Positions 1 to 11,507 of a stretch of DNA of 42,015 nt are shown here, piece by piece. A model generated the notes under the pieces. It worked only from the letters and a program-made list of their open reading frames with translations. It did no database searches and was not told where the DNA came from. Source of the stretch: Anoxybacteroides voinovskiense (GTDB lineage: Bacteria > Bacillota > Bacilli > Bacillales > Anoxybacillaceae); contig NZ_JACIDE010000027.1 of NCBI RefSeq assembly GCF_014196205.1, positions 1 to 42,015 on the forward strand. Reading direction: 5' to 3'. The position numbers were made by a program, and so were the translations under genes. Numbering within the stretch: the stretch's first letter is position 1; every line of letters starts with the position of its first letter.

Positions 1-29
1 TCTTTTTTGCTCATCCCCCTTCTGTTCAA
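1..29 (-). CDS. 5' end of a divergent gene (possibly lipA)
   Basis: Only the first codons lie in the window. Reading leftward, a TTG at 29-27 follows a strong Shine-Dalgarno run (AAGGGGAGG) at a spacing of about 5, and the frame stays open to the edge (M-N-R-R-G-M-S-K-K). An in-frame ATG at 14-12 abuts another purine run and an ATG at 52-50 is also in frame, so the start is not certain. In B. subtilis the neighbour of lytH is the lipoyl synthase gene lipA, which makes that the best guess; the sequence here is too short to test it. Confidence 0.3.
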
Positions 30-190
30 GGAATCCTCCCCTTGAAACATATGGAAGAGGATTTAGCTTCCTCCCACAAACATTTTACTCATACGTCACG
101 TACGGTTTATTTGGCAATTTTTAATATTTATGAAAATCAGCAATCGTTCCAAACTAACGGTATGAGATTCGTCGAAAGGGGGCCAAAATT

Positions 191-1195
191 GTGCGTATCT
201 TCATTAGCTGGATTACCGCCATCTTTTTATTGATGGCTACTTCATGGACGGCTTTTAGTAAAGAGCTAGACGTCAACGACATATACGCCAAACGCATGGA
301 ACTTTATAAAAAAGCAGAGGCGGTTTCGCTTATTCCGTGGTATTATTTCGCCGCGATTGATCAATATGAACGAAACGTCCGGCTCGTCCGCCGCGACCTT
401 CCGAAAGCAACAGGAGTGCTCGGCATTTACATTCCTCCAGAACGTTGGGCAGGGCCGTTAAATAAAAATAAGCATGATACAAATCCGTTTACGATTGCTC
501 AATTTGCTGGGCTTGGAATCGATGGGAATGGAGATGGGGTTGCCAATCCGAATGATGACGACGACGTCATTTTTGCGATCGCGCGCTATTTGCAAACGTA
601 TGGCACCGAGCATGAGCATATCAAAATTGCGTTATGGGACTATTACCAACGAAGCAAAACGGTCGATTTGATTTTAGGGAAAGTGAAAATTTACAAAACA
701 TATAAGACGCTTTTGCTCGATGACCATGCATTCCCGCTCCCACTTCACACTAATTATACGTATAAAAATACATGGGGCGATGCACGCGGTTGGGGGGGAA
801 GGCGCATGCATGAAGGAACAGATATTTTCGCTCATTACGGGGTACCTGTCCGTGCGACATGCTACGGCATTGTTGAGTTAAAAGGATGGAATAAATATGG
901 TGGTTGGCGCGTCGGGATTCGTGATATTAACAATACGTACCATTACTTTGCCCATTTAAATGGGTTTGCCCGCAACTTGCAAGAAGGGCAAGTCGTCGAG
1001 CCAGGGATGGTTATCGGTTCTGTCGGCAGCTCTGGATACGGCCCACCTGGCACAGCCGGAAAATTCCCGCCGCATCTTCATTACGGCATGTATAAAGATA
1101 ACGGCTATACCGAATGGTCGTTTGATCCGTACCCGCATTTGAAAATGTGGGAACGCACAGAAAAGAGCCAGAAAAAACAAAGAGGGAGGAACTAG
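191..1195 (+). CDS. lytH: Sporulation L-Ala-D-Glu endopeptidase LytH, M23 family
   Basis: Zinc metallopeptidase that trims peptide side chains of spore cortex peptidoglycan to single L-alanine in B. subtilis. The N-terminus is a signal peptide or anchor (hydrophobic residues about 4-21). The C-terminal third is an M23/LytM domain with the metal ligands H207 and D211 (HEGTD) and the HLHY motif H295-Y298. Residues about 45-140 look like a decayed lysozyme-like (lytic transglycosylase) fold: IPWYYFAAIDQYE, then a calcium-loop-like GNGDGVANPNDDDD and an IARYL helix. The start is GTG at 191, eight bases after AAAGGGGG; 334 aa is close to the B. subtilis size. It faces the leftward yunB with 13 bp between the stop codons. 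No promoter of the expected mother-cell type was clear upstream. Confidence 0.9.
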   Translation: MRIFISWITAIFLLMATSWTAFSKELDVNDIYAKRMELYKKAEAVSLIPWYYFAAIDQYERNVRLVRRDLPKATGVLGIYIPPERWAGPLNKNKHDTNPFTIAQFAGLGIDGNGDGVANPNDDDDVIFAIARYLQTYGTEHEHIKIALWDYYQRSKTVDLILGKVKIYKTYKTLLLDDHAFPLPLHTNYTYKNTWGDARGWGGRRMHEGTDIFAHYGVPVRATCYGIVELKGWNKYGGWRVGIRDINNTYHYFAHLNGFARNLQEGQVVEPGMVIGSVGSSGYGPPGTAGKFPPHLHYGMYKDNGYTEWSFDPYPHLKMWERTEKSQKKQRGRN

Positions 1196-1208
1196 TTGCT
1201 TCCTCCTC

Positions 1209-1946
1209 TCATTGCACTGGAATTTCAAACGACGGGCCAGAGCTTGAGCCGTTATTATAAAAATTCGGCACTTGCCCTTGGATAATCCGCATCGCAACCG
1301 GAATGTTTTTCGACACAGTCGTTGGTTTCGTCGCAAATGGCATCACGACTTGCACGGTCACTTCAATGTGGATGTCGATTTCTACTAATGCGTTGTTAAT
1401 CCCAAACGGTTTAATGGTTTTTTTTACATCTGACATCACATTCCCGAGAGCGTAAAAACGAACAGGGACGCGCGGACCAAGATTGCCAAGCAACGCATTA
1501 TTCGTTGCTTGCCCAACTGGGATGTAGTAAATAATCCCATCGTTTTTCCCTCCGCCAACCTCTATATTCGGGCTTTCCAATTCGTGCAAATCCCCTTGTG
1601 AAGCGAGTTTCATTTTTTTTTGCACGTGAGTAGTCGCCTTCGCCAAAATGCGGCTGACGACTGCCCCGTTGAAGTCAATCGACGCAATTCGTCCATCTTT
1701 GTCTTGCTGAACAGTAATTAAATCTTTCACATCTAATCCTTCTTCTGTGATTTGTTCGTTAATGGCACTATCAATAACAAGGTTGGCAATTCGTTTCGTT
1801 TCTTTTTCCGCAATTCGCATGAGCGTCGGTTCAATTCCTCTATTTACTATCCAAAGACCAACAGTAGTGGACAATATAAAAAAAACAATAGTCAGCAAGA
1901 CGACGTAACGAAAGGGAAGCGGCCCCCTTTTTGGTAAACGCCCCAA
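1209..1946 (-). CDS. yunB: Sporulation protein YunB
   Basis: Homologue of B. subtilis YunB, a mother-cell-expressed sporulation protein of unknown biochemical role. The 245 aa product has a basic N-terminus followed by one transmembrane helix (about residues 12-35) and an exported domain rich in beta-type sequence ending in a Ser/Gly-rich tail, so it is probably anchored in the forespore outer membrane or cell membrane. The start is TTG at 1946, preceded by AAGGGGGG at a spacing of about 6. That Shine-Dalgarno is one arm of a long inverted repeat (separate entry), so translation may depend on which transcript is made. YunC lies upstream in the same direction. Confidence 0.85.
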   Translation of the reverse strand: MGRLPKRGPLPFRYVVLLTIVFFILSTTVGLWIVNRGIEPTLMRIAEKETKRIANLVIDSAINEQITEEGLDVKDLITVQQDKDGRIASIDFNGAVVSRILAKATTHVQKKMKLASQGDLHELESPNIEVGGGKNDGIIYYIPVGQATNNALLGNLGPRVPVRFYALGNVMSDVKKTIKPFGINNALVEIDIHIEVTVQVVMPFATKPTTVSKNIPVAMRIIQGQVPNFYNNGSSSGPSFEIPVQ

Positions 1947-1948
1947 GC

Positions 1949-1993
1949 AAATCCCCCCTTACAAGCTATATGTATGCTCATGAGGGGGGACTT
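1949..1993 (-). promoter_or_regulatory. Inverted repeat occluding the yunB ribosome binding site
   Basis: On the minus strand the arms AAGTCCCCCCT (1993-1983) and AGGGGGGATTT (1959-1949) pair over 11 positions, one of them G.U, with a 23-base loop. The second arm is the yunB Shine-Dalgarno. No U-run follows, so it does not look like a simple terminator. The loop contains GCATACATATAG, which resembles a sigma-E -10 element (CATACAnT), though no good -35 stands at the right distance. A transcript starting in or after the loop would lack the first arm and have a free ribosome binding site. Confidence 0.5.
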
Positions 1994-2003
1994 TTGTTAT
2001 TTT

Positions 2004-2306
2004 TTAACGCATTTTTAACAACGCTTCTTTTCCTTTCATGCCTGCTGTAATTCCGAGCTGTTCGGCAGCGATAGTCACAGACTCAAGCGGAGCTTCCAAT
2101 AGCTGCTCAATCGTTCGCACACCTACCGCTCTTGCAGCAATAATGCCACGGTCTTTTAGTTTTTCGTTTAACAGCGCAACATCTAGCGCTCCGCACATAA
2201 TATACCCTTTATCGCTTGTCACCATGAGCAAATTTGTTTTCGGCAACTGCACGGAAATTGCTGTAAACGGATAGTTGTCAATAATAATCGGATAGACGGT
2301 AATCAT
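2004..2306 (-). CDS. yunC: DUF1805 protein YunC
   Basis: Small 100 aa protein of the DUF1805 family, homologous to B. subtilis YunC. No enzymatic function is established that I know of. The sequence is compact and soluble-looking, with the family pattern MCGALDVALLNEKLKDRGIIAARAVGV-type core shown here only in part: a CGALD motif at about residues 38-42 followed by an R(A/I)xGV turn, and a C-terminal helix-turn region. The ATG at 2306 has AAAGGGG upstream at a spacing of 7. It sits between yunD and yunB, as in B. subtilis. Confidence 0.85.
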   Translation of the reverse strand: MITVYPIIIDNYPFTAISVQLPKTNLLMVTSDKGYIMCGALDVALLNEKLKDRGIIAARAVGVRTIEQLLEAPLESVTIAAEQLGITAGMKGKEALLKMR

Positions 2307-2357
2307 GGAAACACCCCTTTCCTTCTTTCAATGTATGAAACAAGGAAAAAAGTGTGC

Positions 2358-3731
2358 CTATTGACGTTGCGAAAGCTTCCATGCCAATACGTCGCGCAAA
2401 AACTCCGGCATGTAATAAATTTTGTTCGGTGCTCGTTGAATTTCCGGATAAAAACGGCCGAACGTGAACATGTCGATCGTCGCCACGGCGTACGTTTCAT
2501 TCGGATCAATCTCCCGGCCACCAATGAAAATATGGCGAATGTGCGTCGTTCCGTCGGCTAATTTTTCCGTCTGCAACGTTACACCGTCATACACCATTTC
2601 TCCCATCACTTTTCCACGAAAGCCAAATCCTCGGACAGAAAGATGTTTCATTTTTTCCGTATGTGCCTGTAAAATCACTTCTTTTAGTTCATCGCCTTTT
2701 AAATACACTTTACACGGGTTAATCGGATGCGGACAAATGCGGTGCAAATCTTTTTTCGTCACTACGCCCTTTGCAAGTGGCTCTAGCAGCACGCCTGCAT
2801 TGACCATTCCGACGTCGCCACCGCACCATTCTCGCAACGCAGACGCTAATAACTCGGCAAACGGAGAAGGCGCAAACCACTGTAACGGTAAGTCAGCAGA
2901 AAGTTCAGCGACGCGTTCTTGCTCGAGCTGACGCAAACTTTTTCGCTCGAGTACTTGCAATGTTCGTTTCGTTTGCTCACAAAGAGGGAGTGCTTCTGTT
3001 TCAATAAGGGTTGCTTTTGGCGCCTCATTAAGTTCGACGACGCCAATGTACTGTCCATATTTTCCTGCCCCGCATAATAGCGTATGGTTTACCCATTTTC
3101 CTTCTGGCAACACGTGATGCGTATGCCCACCAAGAATAATATCGATGCCCGGAATCGTCTGCGCAATCGTTTCATCGTCTGTGATTCCTAAATGCGAAAG
3201 CAACACGACAACGTCCGCCTGTTCTCGCACTTCTTTTACGAGTGATGGCAAAAGCTCAAACGGGGAAGCAACTGTCCAGCCAAGCAGCTCGTAAAATTTC
3301 GTAAAATGCACCGTCACCCCAATAACGCCAATGCGAAGCGTATCCGAAACAGAAATAATCGTATATGGCTTTAGCCAAGGAGGACGATCTCCGCTTTTTT
3401 CAAAGACGTTGGCGGCTAAAACAGGGAAGCGAGCCGCTTCATAAAGCGTGTCAAGCTCTTGATGGTCGAGCGTAATGCCTTCATTATTGCCAAACGTCAC
3501 TGCATCATATTCTAATTCGTTCAAAAGCTGGACGTTCGCCTTTCCGCGCGTCGCCTCCGTAATCGGGTGAAAGCGGTCGATAAAATCGCCGATGTCAAAC
3601 AAAAGCATCGTTTCTCCCTTTTGTGCATGCTCTTTTCTCTTTTGTTGCAAAAATGCCACGATTTTCGGCCAATTTTCAAAATGGCTATGCACATCGTTTG
3701 TATGATATATATAAATCGGTTGTTTCAACAA
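2358..3731 (-). CDS. yunD: Two-domain metallophosphoesterase/5'-nucleotidase YunD
   Basis: Member of the 5'-nucleotidase/2',3'-cyclic phosphodiesterase family (UshA-like), 457 aa. The N-terminal calcineurin-type domain shows all usual metal-binding blocks: D13-x-H15 in HTNDVHSH, GDFID at 48-52, GNNE at 81-84, SHLG around H180 and GGHTHH at 201-206. The C-terminal 5'-nucleotidase substrate domain covers roughly residues 285-445. There is no signal peptide, so unlike many relatives it is predicted to be cytoplasmic. The reading frame begins with two TTG codons (3731 and 3728) behind AGAGGTG; the second has the better spacing. It is 12 bp from yunE and probably cotranscribed. Confidence 0.85.
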   Translation of the reverse strand: MLKQPIYIYHTNDVHSHFENWPKIVAFLQQKRKEHAQKGETMLLFDIGDFIDRFHPITEATRGKANVQLLNELEYDAVTFGNNEGITLDHQELDTLYEAARFPVLAANVFEKSGDRPPWLKPYTIISVSDTLRIGVIGVTVHFTKFYELLGWTVASPFELLPSLVKEVREQADVVVLLSHLGITDDETIAQTIPGIDIILGGHTHHVLPEGKWVNHTLLCGAGKYGQYIGVVELNEAPKATLIETEALPLCEQTKRTLQVLERKSLRQLEQERVAELSADLPLQWFAPSPFAELLASALREWCGGDVGMVNAGVLLEPLAKGVVTKKDLHRICPHPINPCKVYLKGDELKEVILQAHTEKMKHLSVRGFGFRGKVMGEMVYDGVTLQTEKLADGTTHIRHIFIGGREIDPNETYAVATIDMFTFGRFYPEIQRAPNKIYYMPEFLRDVLAWKLSQRQ

Positions 3732-3743
3732 GCAACACCTCTT

Positions 3744-4559
3744 TTACGAAATCCCTTGAATGACGAGGCGAACACCGAGTAAAATAAGCACCATTCGCAA
3801 AATAAAGACGACGGTGTTACCTTTTAGCCGTTTGTTCAGCCACGCTCCTGTTTTCGCCCCAAACCAAACGCCTGGCACAAGCAAAAGGACAAACAACCAT
3901 TGCACATTCCCCATCACCATATGGGTCACAGAACTGACGAGTGATGATAAAAAGACGATGAGCATTGATGTCGCCACCGCAACATGCGGCGGAAAGAAAA
4001 ACAATAAGATCATGGCAGGAACCATTAACGAACCGCCGCCAATCCCGAATATTCCGCCAAAAAAGCCGACCATAAACGAAATCGCAATCGCTGTCATTGG
4101 GTGGTAGCCGTACGTCACGGTATCTCCCTCATTCGTTATATATGTACGCGTGACGCGGAAATGCTTTTGTTTCGACTGTGTCGTTGCTTTTTTCGTGAAC
4201 AGAAATAAAAAAGAAACACCAATAAGAAAAAGCCCGAAATAAAGCGAAAAATGCGACAAGCTTAACGATTGGTTGACCCACGCGCCTAACATCGCACCTG
4301 GCCCACTACCGATAAAAAAGAGCAGTCCGCTCCGATAATCGACCATTTTGTCTTTCATATACGACAATGTCGAGGAAAGTCCGTTAAAAATGATGACAAC
4401 AAGCGACGTGCCTACCGCTACTTGCGGGGAAACTTCCGGTACGAGATGTGCCACCCCTAAAAACAATAGCGACGGAACGATAATGACGCCTCCCCCTAAG
4501 CCAACTAAACTGCCAATCGTTCCTGCTAAAAAACCGACGAGTAAAAGCAATGCATACAT
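3744..4559 (-). CDS. yunE: TauE/SafE-family sulfite/anion exporter-like membrane protein YunE
   Basis: Integral membrane protein of the TauE/SafE (DUF81) family, 271 aa with about 8 hydrophobic segments. The two family repeats are visible, each opening with a glycine-rich membrane motif: GSLVGLGGGVIIVP near residues 16-29 and GGIFGIGGGSLMVP near 169-182. Characterised relatives export sulfite, sulfoacetate or other sulfur/carboxylate anions; the substrate here cannot be told. A soluble loop of about 25 residues separates the halves. ATG at 4559 follows GGAGATGGGG. In the yunC-yunD-yunE-yunF order known from B. subtilis. Confidence 0.85.
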   Translation of the reverse strand: MYALLLLVGFLAGTIGSLVGLGGGVIIVPSLLFLGVAHLVPEVSPQVAVGTSLVVIIFNGLSSTLSYMKDKMVDYRSGLLFFIGSGPGAMLGAWVNQSLSLSHFSLYFGLFLIGVSFLFLFTKKATTQSKQKHFRVTRTYITNEGDTVTYGYHPMTAIAISFMVGFFGGIFGIGGGSLMVPAMILLFFFPPHVAVATSMLIVFLSSLVSSVTHMVMGNVQWLFVLLLVPGVWFGAKTGAWLNKRLKGNTVVFILRMVLILLGVRLVIQGIS

Positions 4560-4610
4560 ATCCCCATCTCCATTACATCTATTTTTTCTCGTTCTTTCCC
4601 ACTCGTTCAG

Positions 4611-5459
4611 CTAAAATAAGTCTAATTGCCGTGGCGCTAAGCCGGTATATTCTATGCCAAGTAACTGCATGAATTGTTTCGCATTATCCGCCGCATCCCC
4701 ACCGGAGTTATTGTTAAACAAGATGTAAAGATCCGTCGTTTGCGTTTCTAATTGACGAATATGCGCCACCCATTCGCGCAACTCTTGTTCATTATATCGA
4801 TATAAATAGCGAACGGCTCGCCAATTTTCCCCGCTCGTCGCTTTGTTCCAGCCGTATACGTTGCGGCCGTGCAGCCGAATTAACGTTTTATCGCGGTCGG
4901 TCGGATGTAATACGGTCGGAATAGATCCTTCGCCAGCTTGCGGCTCGTCACAAATCGTATGAATCCACCGTTCGGCGCGCATAAATTGTAATGTTTTTTC
5001 ATAAAACGGAGGCGAGAACCACGACCGATGACGAAACTCAAGCGCAACCGGTACCTCGCCCATCCGCTCCCGACACCAGCGCAAATAAGCGACATGCTCC
5101 TTTCGGCAATCAAACCATGGCGGAAACTGAAAGAGCACCATCGCTAACTTTCCTGCTTCCATAAATGGCGCAATCGACGTTAAAAACGCAGTAAACATAT
5201 CGTCTTTGCTTTCATATGGAATTGCCCCACGTTCGTGTCCTGTCATCCCTTGGTATGCTTTCACGACAAAGCGAAACAACGCAGGCGTTTCCCGCACCCA
5301 CTTTTCAACATTTTGCTTCGGTTGAATGGCATAAAAGTACGAATCCACTTCCACCGTTGGAAAATGCGCCGCATAGTGTTGCAATTTTTCTTTCGCAGAC
5401 AACCTTGACGGATAAAGGCTGTTATGATCCCCCCAGCCAGTAAGTCCGATATAAATCAT
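4611..5459 (-). CDS. yunF: DUF72 TIM-barrel-like protein YunF
   Basis: Member of the DUF72 family, a TIM-barrel fold without an established reaction. Family landmarks include the opening IYIGLTGWGDH, LYP and VDSYFY strand, VALEFRHRSWF, and the late LIRLHGRN and YILFNNNSGGDAADNA motifs. I chose the ATG at 5459, which has AAGGTGATGAGG just upstream and gives 282 aa, the B. subtilis YunF length as I recall it. A longer open frame to 5522 would run into the suf operon terminator and lacks a ribosome binding site. It closes the yun cluster on its upstream side. Confidence 0.85.
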   Translation of the reverse strand: MIYIGLTGWGDHNSLYPSRLSAKEKLQHYAAHFPTVEVDSYFYAIQPKQNVEKWVRETPALFRFVVKAYQGMTGHERGAIPYESKDDMFTAFLTSIAPFMEAGKLAMVLFQFPPWFDCRKEHVAYLRWCRERMGEVPVALEFRHRSWFSPPFYEKTLQFMRAERWIHTICDEPQAGEGSIPTVLHPTDRDKTLIRLHGRNVYGWNKATSGENWRAVRYLYRYNEQELREWVAHIRQLETQTTDLYILFNNNSGGDAADNAKQFMQLLGIEYTGLAPRQLDLF

Positions 5460-5508
5460 CCTCATCACCTTATTTCCATCATACCATACTCGCGTGGAAA
5501 AATGATGT

Positions 5509-5542
5509 AAAAAACCGGTCATTCGCTTGCACGAATGACCGG
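5509..5542 (-). terminator. Rho-independent terminator of the suf operon
   Basis: On the minus strand an 11-bp perfect stem (CCGGTCATTCG / CGAATGACCGG, loop TGCAAG) is followed directly by six T residues. It lies 12 bp after the sufB stop. Confidence 0.92.
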
Positions 5543-5554
5543 ATGTTTAAACGA

Positions 5555-6952
5555 TTAACCGATAGAGCCTTCCATTTCAAACTTAATGAGACGGTTCATT
5601 TCCACCGCGTATTCCATCGGAAGTTCTCTTGTAAATGGCTCGATGAAGCCCATGACGATCATTTCTGTTGCTTCTTGTTCAGAAATGCCGCGGCTCATGA
5701 GATAGAATAATTGCTCTTCCGACACTTTCGACACTTTCGCTTCATGTTCGAGCGAAATGTTGTCGTTTAAAATTTCGTTATACGGGATCGTATCTGATGT
5801 TGACTGGTTATCCATAATGAGCGTATCACACTCAATGTTTGAACGTGAGCCAGATGCTTTGCGCCCGAAATGAACGATGCCGCGATACGTCACTTTTCCA
5901 CCTTGTTTAGAAATCGATTTGGAAACAATTGTCGACGACGTGTTCGGCGCTAAATGAATCATTTTCGCTCCTGCGTCTTGATGCTGTCCTTTTCCAGCAA
6001 TCGCAATTGAAAGCGTCAATCCACGAGCGCCTTCGCCTTTTAAAATGACCGCTGGATATTTCATCGTCAATTTCGAACCGATGTTTCCGTCAATCCATTC
6101 CATCGTCGCATTTTCTTCGCAAACGGCACGCTTCGTCACGAGGTTAAAGACGTTGTTCGCCCAGTTTTGAATCGTCGTATACCGGCAATACGCACCTTTT
6201 TTCACGATAATTTCAACGACCGCGCTATGGAGGGAGTTCGTTGTATACACTGGCGCCGTACAGCCTTCAACATAATGGACGTGCGCGCCTTCATCAACGA
6301 TAATTAACGTCCGTTCAAACTGCCCCATATTTTCCGAGTTAATGCGGAAATACGCTTGTAACGGCGTATCGACTTTCACGCCTTTTGGCACGTAAATAAA
6401 CGAACCGCCCGACCAAACAGCCGAGTTTAACGCCGCAAATTTATTATCGGTCGGCGGAACAACTTTCGCCCAATGTTCACGGAAAATGTCTTCGTTCTCT
6501 TTTAGTGCCGAATCCGTATCTTTAAAAATGACCCCTAATTTTTCAAGGTCTTCTTTCATGTTATGGTAAACAACTTCCGATTCGTATTGTGCCGATACCC
6601 CGGCTAAATATTTTTGCTCTGCTTCTGGAATCCCAAGTTTATCGAACGTCGCTTTAATTTCTTCTGGCACTTCGTCCCAAGAACGTCCTGATTTTTCTGA
6701 CGGTTTCACATAATACGTAATTTCGTCAAAATTTAAGCTCGACAAATCGCCGCCCCATTGCGGCATTGGCATGCTGTAAAAAATATCTAACGCTTTTAAG
6801 CGAAATTCAAGCATCCATTGCGGCTCATTTTTCATGCGCGAAATTTCTTCGACGATTTCTCGCGTCAATCCGCGTTCGGCACGGAAGACAGAAACGTCTT
6901 TATCCGCGAACCCATACTTGTATTCACCGATCTCCGGCATTTTTTTCGCCAT
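5555..6952 (-). CDS. sufB: Fe-S cluster scaffold subunit SufB
   Basis: Scaffold component of the SufBCD complex on which Fe-S clusters are built in the cytoplasm. The 465 aa product is typical of Firmicute SufB; it holds the right-handed beta-helix core with conserved stretches such as [34 protein letters not shown] and the C-terminal [15 protein letters not shown] block that contacts SufC. The ATG at 6952 follows AAGGAGG at a spacing of 8; an upstream extension in the same frame overlaps sufU and has no ribosome binding site. It is the last gene of sufCDSUB and ends just before the operon terminator. Confidence 0.95.
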   Translation of the reverse strand: MAKKMPEIGEYKYGFADKDVSVFRAERGLTREIVEEISRMKNEPQWMLEFRLKALDIFYSMPMPQWGGDLSSLNFDEITYYVKPSEKSGRSWDEVPEEIKATFDKLGIPEAEQKYLAGVSAQYESEVVYHNMKEDLEKLGVIFKDTDSALKENEDIFREHWAKVVPPTDNKFAALNSAVWSGGSFIYVPKGVKVDTPLQAYFRINSENMGQFERTLIIVDEGAHVHYVEGCTAPVYTTNSLHSAVVEIIVKKGAYCRYTTIQNWANNVFNLVTKRAVCEENATMEWIDGNIGSKLTMKYPAVILKGEGARGLTLSIAIAGKGQHQDAGAKMIHLAPNTSSTIVSKSISKQGGKVTYRGIVHFGRKASGSRSNIECDTLIMDNQSTSDTIPYNEILNDNISLEHEAKVSKVSEEQLFYLMSRGISEQEATEMIVMGFIEPFTRELPMEYAVEMNRLIKFEMEGSIG

Positions 6953-6975
6953 TTCCTTCGCCTCCTTGAAGTCAT

Positions 6976-9933
<2,958 letters not shown>

Positions 9934-9948
9934 ATGTCCTCCTAACGC

Positions 9949-10728
9949 TTACACTTCTTGCTCAACAGTTTCGTCTTCAATGCCAAGTTCTTTCTTAATC
10001 CAGTCGTATCCTTCTGCTTCTAAACGGTGCGCTAACTCCGGTCCGCCGGATTTAACGATGCGTCCTTGCATCATGACGTGCACGTAGTCTGGTGTAATGT
10101 AATTGAGCAAGCGTTGGTAGTGGGTAATGATCAAACAGCCGAAGTCGCTACTACGCATTTCGTTCACGCCTTTTGATACGATTTTTAGCGCGTCGATGTC
10201 AAGACCAGAGTCGATTTCGTCCAAAATTGCAATTTTTGGCTCTAACATCATTAGCTGTAAAATTTCGTTCCGCTTTTTCTCCCCGCCGGAAAATCCTTCG
10301 TTTAAATAGCGGTGCGCCATGTCTGGATTCATTTCCAAAAACGTCATTTTTTCGTCGAGTTTACGGATAAATTTCATGAGCGAAATTTCGTTTCCTTCGC
10401 CAAGTCGAGCATTTAACGCTGCACGTAAAAAGTCAGCATTCGTTACCCCACTAATTTCGCTCGGATATTGCATCGCTAGGAAAAGTCCTGCACGAGCGCG
10501 CTCATCTACTTCCATTTCCAGTACATCTTGTCCGTCTAACGTAATGCTTCCTTTTGTCACTTCATATTTTGGATGGCCCATAATCGCCGATGATAACGTC
10601 GATTTACCAGTTCCGTTCGGTCCCATAATGGCGTGAATTTCGCCACCTTTTACCTCTAAACTTACCCCTTTTAAAATTTCTTTTCCTTCCACTGAAACGT
10701 GGAGATCTTGGATCGTCAACACTGCCAT
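9949..10728 (-). CDS. sufC: SufC ABC-type ATPase
   Basis: Cytoplasmic ATPase that drives conformational change in SufBCD during cluster assembly. The 259 aa sequence has Walker A GPNGTGKST, the ABC signature FSGGEKKR, which keeps the SufC-type EKKR ending, Walker B IAILDEIDSGLDID and the H-loop ITHYQRL. I moved the start from the longest frame to ATG 10728, which has GGAGG at a spacing of 8 and gives the family length. First gene of the suf operon; its promoter is about 60 bp upstream. Confidence 0.96.
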   Translation of the reverse strand: MAVLTIQDLHVSVEGKEILKGVSLEVKGGEIHAIMGPNGTGKSTLSSAIMGHPKYEVTKGSITLDGQDVLEMEVDERARAGLFLAMQYPSEISGVTNADFLRAALNARLGEGNEISLMKFIRKLDEKMTFLEMNPDMAHRYLNEGFSGGEKKRNEILQLMMLEPKIAILDEIDSGLDIDALKIVSKGVNEMRSSDFGCLIITHYQRLLNYITPDYVHVMMQGRIVKSGGPELAHRLEAEGYDWIKKELGIEDETVEQEV

Positions 10729-10786
10729 GAAAAATACCTCCAATTGTAAAAAGTTTGTGTATCTCATTGACTGATTTTACACACTT

Positions 10787-10815
10787 ATTGTATTCTCATT
10801 TTATTCTCATTACAA
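10787..10815 (-). promoter_or_regulatory. Sigma-A promoter of the suf operon
   Basis: Minus strand: TTGTAA at 10815-10810, 17-base spacer, TACAAT at 10792-10787, placing transcription start near 10780 and a leader of about 50 bases before sufC. The spacer holds the direct repeat ATGAGAATA-AA-ATGAGAATA, whose unit resembles a Fur/PerR half-site, so the promoter may be iron- or peroxide-responsive. Confidence 0.7.
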
Positions 10816-10992
10816 TCTTATAACAAATGAAAAGGCTAATCAACCATTTAACCTCATTACAATACTTTTTAAATAAAAAAGTTTCGAAAGTGTGTAATGA
10901 ACCAATCTTTTCCGATAATTCAAGAAAACGTAGCCCCCAATCCATGCGATTACGAATCGTTTTTTCCTTATTATATTGGCGCAATGGAAGCG

Positions 10993-11016
10993 AAAAAGAC
11001 CCCTTTCCGGAGTCTT
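10993..11016 (-). terminator. Terminator after yurZ
   Basis: Immediately after the yurZ TAG stop the minus strand reads AAGACTCC-GGAAA-GGGGTCTT followed by T residues, an 8-bp stem with one G.U pair. The 170 bp between it and the suf promoter hold no supported gene. Confidence 0.85.
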
Positions 11017-11382
11017 CTAATGCTTTGTTGCTAGTTCACTAATACATTCTTGAACAAGTGTTACCGCTTGGCTCATGGCCGCCCCTCCAGCAAATGCTGC
11101 TGCAACACCGCACGTTTCTAAAATTTCCTGCTCTGTCGCCCCTTGATCCAGACACCCCTTTGTATGATAAATGGTACAATATTCATCTTGTGTTGCTAAA
11201 CTAATGCCAAGAGCTATTAGCTGTTTTTCTTTTTTCGACAGCGCCCCTTCTTGAAAACAAACTTCCGTAAACGCATGAAATTGTTTTGCAACCTCCGGAA
11301 GCTTATTCGTAAACGCTCCTAATCCTTCCTTGTAACGCCGTAAAGCCGCTTCCGTCGAGGAACGGTGCATTTGCTTATCCAT
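11017..11382 (-). CDS. yurZ: Carboxymuconolactone decarboxylase-family protein YurZ (AhpD-like)
   Basis: Small all-helical protein of the CMD/AhpD superfamily, 121 aa. The typical motif is present with a single cysteine pattern, E67-x-C69-x3-H73, followed by a further C77; classical AhpD has a CxxC pair, so peroxidase-reductase activity is not assured. Several relatives are thiol-dependent antioxidant proteins. In B. subtilis yurZ lies next to sufC, and the same order is seen here. ATG at 11382 with a GAAAGGGG element upstream; a terminator follows directly, so it is probably a single-gene unit. Confidence 0.8.
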   Translation of the reverse strand: MDKQMHRSSTEAALRRYKEGLGAFTNKLPEVAKQFHAFTEVCFQEGALSKKEKQLIALGISLATQDEYCTIYHTKGCLDQGATEQEILETCGVAAAFAGGAAMSQAVTLVQECISELATKH

Positions 11383-11458
11383 CCATATAACCCCTTTCTA
11401 ACATGAAATTCGATGTTAGTATGGCTAAAAAATCGCTTTTCTATCACGATTTTCCACT

Positions 11459-11491
11459 AAAAAAGAACAGAGGCAACATCGCCTCTGCTCT
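11459..11491 (-). terminator. Terminator of the metNPQ operon
   Basis: Minus strand: AGAGCAGAGGC-GATGTT-GCCTCTGTTCT, 11 pairs with one G.U, followed by six T residues; 16 bp after the metQ stop. Confidence 0.92.
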
Positions 11492-11507
11492 AACTTCCTC
11501 CGCTTTT

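Noticed and set aside
42-233. Rightward open frame of 63 codons at the left end
   Set aside because: It overlaps the start of lytH in another frame, has no ribosome binding site and low-complexity content.
2464-2931. Long rightward open frame inside yunD
   Set aside because: Antisense shadow of a gene with clear metallophosphatase motifs; its own sequence shows no family pattern.
5460-5522. Upstream extension of yunF
   Set aside because: It runs into the suf terminator and lacks a ribosome binding site, while ATG 5459 has a good one and gives the family length.
10796-10984. Leftward open frame of 62 codons upstream of the suf operon
   Set aside because: It overlaps the suf promoter, has no convincing ribosome binding site and no recognisable protein pattern.
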